NCBI GenBank assembly: GCA_040385645.1
Contig: JAZKGZ010000013.1
Span: forward strand, 1 to 64,000
Origin: JANXSS01 sp040385645
GTDB taxonomy: Bacteria; Pseudomonadota; Gammaproteobacteria; Burkholderiales; Burkholderiaceae_D
Reading direction: 5' to 3'
DNA length: 64,000 bases
The position numbers were made by a program, and so were the translations under genes. Shown piece by piece: positions 61,603 to 64,000 of the stretch (positions within the stretch are counted from its first letter, which is position 1; each line of letters begins with the position of its first letter). The notes beneath the pieces are model-generated. The model saw only the letters and a list, made by a program, of their open reading frames with translations. It searched no databases and was not told the origin of the DNA.

Positions 61603-62877
61603 ATGGCGAAAGATGAGCAGGGCAACGATGCGCGCATCGTCGGCCGGGCCGCCACCGTCATCGGCGGCGGCCCGGCGGGCCTCATGGCGGCGGAAGTTCT
61701 CAGTGCGGCCGGTGTCAAGGTCGATCTCTACGACGCCATGCCTTCGCCGGGACGCAAATTCCTACTCGCCGGCCGCGGCGGTTTGAATCTTACACACGCT
61801 GAGCCGGCATCGCGCTTCAATAGCCGTTTTCGTGCCGCCAGTCCGCATATGGCACCTGCGCTGGAAGCGTTCGATGCCCAAGCTTTGCGCGCATGGGTGC
61901 ACCAGTTGGGCGTCGAAACATTCGTCGGCAGTTCGCAACGGGTATTTCCTGTCGGGATGAAAGCCGCACCGCTGCTGCGCGCATGGCTGCGTCGGCTGCG
62001 AGAAGCCGGTGTCGTTTTTCATATGCGTCACCGATGGCTGGGGTGGACACACCGGCCGAGCGATGCGTTGCGGTTCGCAACGCCGCACGGCGAAATCGAA
62101 GCGACAGCCGATGCAGTCGTTCTGGCACTCGGAGGAGGGAGTTGGGCGCGACTCGGCTCCGACGGATGTTGGGTACCGATATTGCGTGACCGTGGCGTCG
62201 ATGTCGAGCACTTAGTGCCGGCCAACTGCGGCTTCGACATCGCCTGGAGCCGCTACTTTCAGGAAAAGTACGCCGGCCAGCCATTAAAATCCATCGTTGC
62301 CAGTGTTCGCGACATACACGGGCAGCTGCATACGCGTGCGGGCGAATTGTTGATCACGGCAAGTGGTATCGAAGGCAGCTTGGCGTATGCGTTCTCCGCA
62401 GAACTGCGAGAATTAATTGCAACTAACGATCATGCAATACTCAACATAGACCTCAACCCCGAGCGGTCAACGGAGCGGGTGACCTTAGAAATCACGCATC
62501 CACGCGGTGCCAAATCACTCACCAGCCATTTGCAAAGCCGGGTGGGCATCAGCGGAATCAAGGCCGGTTTGCTGCGCGAAATATTGGGAAAAAATGAGTT
62601 TCATAATTTGGCGCTTCTAGCAGCATCCATAAAAACCCTATCCCTGAAATTAACGGCAACCAAGCCGATCGACGAAGCCATCAGTACCGCCGGCGGTGTG
62701 CGATTCGACGCGATGGACGAAAATTCGATGCTACGCGCCGTGCCCGGTACGTTCTGTGCCGGTGAAATGCTCGACTGGGAAGCACCTACCGGTGGTTATC
62801 TGCTCACCGGATGTTTTGCCACGGGTCGCAGTGCCGGGCAGGGTGCTGTGCGTTGGCTGGAACAGAACCCAACTTAG
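61603..62877 (+). CDS. BaiN/HI0933-type FAD-dependent oxidoreductase
   Basis: A cytoplasmic flavoprotein of the HI0933/BaiN family (TIGR03862-like). The 424 residues have the FAD Rossmann motif VIGGGPAGLMAAEVLSAAG (19-37), the family block GRKFLLAGRGGLNLTHAEP, and a C-terminal FAD contact in GEMLDWEAPTGGYLLTGCFATGRSAG. Physiological substrates of most members are unknown. The ATG at 61603 adds a short N-terminal tail before the FAD motif; no internal start is clearly better. Confidence 0.85.
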   Translation: MAKDEQGNDARIVGRAATVIGGGPAGLMAAEVLSAAGVKVDLYDAMPSPGRKFLLAGRGGLNLTHAEPASRFNSRFRAASPHMAPALEAFDAQALRAWVHQLGVETFVGSSQRVFPVGMKAAPLLRAWLRRLREAGVVFHMRHRWLGWTHRPSDALRFATPHGEIEATADAVVLALGGGSWARLGSDGCWVPILRDRGVDVEHLVPANCGFDIAWSRYFQEKYAGQPLKSIVASVRDIHGQLHTRAGELLITASGIEGSLAYAFSAELRELIATNDHAILNIDLNPERSTERVTLEITHPRGAKSLTSHLQSRVGISGIKAGLLREILGKNEFHNLALLAASIKTLSLKLTATKPIDEAISTAGGVRFDAMDENSMLRAVPGTFCAGEMLDWEAPTGGYLLTGCFATGRSAGQGAVRWLEQNPT

Positions 62878-62945
62878 CCGCCTGCCTGAAAATCCAATGC
62901 GCTTAGCCATCAACCCGTTTAATAATCAACCTCATAATTCGCCAC

Positions 62946-63659
62946 ATGCGACCTCCAACTCTAGATCGTGTCCTGCAATCGCAAGGATTCGGTAGCCGCA
63001 ATTATTGTCGGCAGCTGATCGAGACAGGTGAAGTCAGCGCAGGCGGCGTCGTGCTCACCGATGCTGCCTGCCGTCCTTTACTGCAAAACTTTAGATTTAC
63101 TATATTCGGCGAAGAGTGGCTTTACCGCGAACATGTCTATCTGGCCATCCACAAACCGGAAAACATCGAATGCTCACGCAAACCGAGCCATCACCCCGGC
63201 GTGCTAAGCCTGCTGCCGGAGCAATTTACTTGGCGCGACGTGCAGCCCGTAGGACGTCTCGACCACGATACGACCGGACTATTGCTGATGTCAGACGATG
63301 GCGCTTTCATTCATGCACAATCTTCGCCGAAGCGCCATGTACCCAAGTACTACCGTGCCAGCACTCACGACCCGGTAACGCCTGCCTTGATTGAAAAACT
63401 GCGATCGGGTGTGCAACTGCACGACGAGCCCGCGCCGTTGGCAGCTTCGCGCTGCGAAATGGTGGATACGAACACGATCGATATCATGCTCGAACAGGGA
63501 AAATATCATCAGGTAAAACGCATGCTCGCTGCTGCCGGTAACCACTGCACTGGCTTAAAGCGTATCGCCATCGGCTGCCTGAAACTGGAGGCATTGGCCT
63601 TGAAAGAGGGGGAGTGGCGTTACCTAGAAGCTTCGGAGCTAGCAATGCTACGTTCCTGA
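62946..63659 (+). CDS. RsuA/RluB/RluE-family 16S/23S rRNA pseudouridine synthase
   Basis: This enzyme isomerises a uridine of rRNA to pseudouridine. The 237 residues have an N-terminal S4 RNA-binding domain (about 5-45), a linker, the catalytic block PVGRLDHDTTGLLLMSDDG with Asp106, and the C-terminal LEQGKYHQVKRMLAAAGNH motif. Length and layout fit RsuA, which targets U516 of 16S rRNA, better than RluB. The exact target is inferred. Confidence 0.88.
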   Translation: MRPPTLDRVLQSQGFGSRNYCRQLIETGEVSAGGVVLTDAACRPLLQNFRFTIFGEEWLYREHVYLAIHKPENIECSRKPSHHPGVLSLLPEQFTWRDVQPVGRLDHDTTGLLLMSDDGAFIHAQSSPKRHVPKYYRASTHDPVTPALIEKLRSGVQLHDEPAPLAASRCEMVDTNTIDIMLEQGKYHQVKRMLAAAGNHCTGLKRIAIGCLKLEALALKEGEWRYLEASELAMLRS

Positions 63660-63762
63660 TCGCTAATTGGCCACGTTATTTGACGTACAACAAATTTCAA
63701 CGGGCGTGCGCAACTTGCTTATTTCGGCACACTACGACGCTCAATAAAGAAAGGTAAAAAAT

Positions 63763-64000
63763 ATGCCGGTTTATCCAGCAAGGAACGTACGTGCATCGAC
63801 GGGGCGGATTGGTACGCAATTGTTCCCGATCACAGAAAACTTTCCCATCGTCGATACACTTGTCGCACCGATAAAAAATTTGTACGCAAAGAAAGAGCCG
63901 GCATCGCGTCTGGACATCGATGAGCCAACGCGAACATGCCTGGATTCAATGCTGAGAAAACATCAGGTACTACAGCAATTGAGAACCTTGAAGACCGTCG
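63763..64000 (+). CDS. Start of an unidentified gene cut by the window edge
   Basis: From ATG 63763 the frame stays open for 79 codons to the window end. An AAAGAAAGG lies about 10 bases ahead. The visible part (MPVYPARNVRASTGRIGTQL at the start) has no signal peptide or membrane helix and turns helical and basic near the edge. It shares no clear motif with the LRR or OTU-like proteins. Function unknown. Confidence 0.45.
   Translation, partial: MPVYPARNVRASTGRIGTQLFPITENFPIVDTLVAPIKNLYAKKEPASRLDIDEPTRTCLDSMLRKHQVLQQLRTLKTV

Noticed and set aside
1..64000. CRISPR arrays, insertion sequences, integrases or prophage genes
   Set aside because: No regularly spaced direct repeats with spacers, no transposase or integrase-like protein and no phage structural genes were seen.

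Overview
The window looks like a chromosomal segment of a betaproteobacterium of the order Burkholderiales, possibly near Oxalobacteraceae. The basis is gene order (tRNA-Asp then ppiD), the kdpFABCDE layout, the divergent tesA/ABC-ATPase pair, the imuA-imuB-dnaE2 mutagenesis cassette with a LexA box, and the protein flavour of PurL and PpiD. The genus is an inference. Several genes look like host-directed effectors, which suggests a host-associated or formerly host-associated lineage, and three gene remnants point to ongoing gene decay.

Layout. 0-5.6 kb: end of tRNA-Asp with terminator, ppiD, an unknown gene, and a TonB-dependent receptor with a short leader ORF and a DUF2946 metal-associated protein. 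5.6-15.8 kb: potassium block, a small ORF plus kdpFABCDE behind 11-bp-phased TTTAC repeats, then convergent kup. 15.9-25.2 kb: housekeeping (tesA, an ABC ATPase, dadA, a BON lipoprotein, a PerM-type transporter, purL, a flavin reductase). 25.3-31.1 kb: a binding-protein/permease fusion, then an accessory segment with a cysteine-dioxygenase-like cupin, an OTU-like cysteine protease candidate and a 420-residue unknown protein. 31.1-36.8 kb: SOS-regulated imuA-imuB-dnaE2. 37-42.8 kb: a 1782-residue RHS protein with a DUF2235 (Tle1-like) lipase tip, followed by a probable immunity gene. 42.9-45.1 kb: a three-gene phospholipid operon (CDP-alcohol phosphatidyltransferase, acyltransferase, CdsA-like). 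45.1-51.8 kb: a fragment of a helicase gene, a zinc-ribbon membrane protein, a P-loop kinase-like protein, a GAF-GGDEF protein, a PIN toxin/antitoxin pair and the intact SUV3-like helicase. 51.9-54.9 kb: two tandem paralogous LRR proteins of IpaH/SspH type without an E3 ligase domain. 55-64 kb: small stress-type proteins, a truncated rlmI, an Xre-RES toxin-antitoxin pair with a striking phased operator, an EamA transporter, a sensor that has lost its output domain, a CHRD lipoprotein, a BaiN-type flavoprotein, an RsuA-family pseudouridine synthase, and the start of one more gene at the right edge.

How the parts fit. KdpD/KdpE should sense low potassium and drive kdpFABC, with Kup as the second uptake route. 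The imu cassette gives damage-induced mutagenesis under LexA. The OTU-like protein, the 420-residue protein, the LRR pair and perhaps the cupin have no signal peptides and resemble proteins secreted into eukaryotic cells, but no secretion apparatus lies in the window. The RHS-lipase/immunity pair looks antibacterial and sits directly upstream of a phospholipid synthesis operon. Most attractive for follow-up: the modular LRR proteins, the OTU-like candidate with its unknown operon partner, the 11-bp-phased Xre-RES operator, and the 3'-end fragment of the helicase gene left 4.5 kb away from the intact copy.
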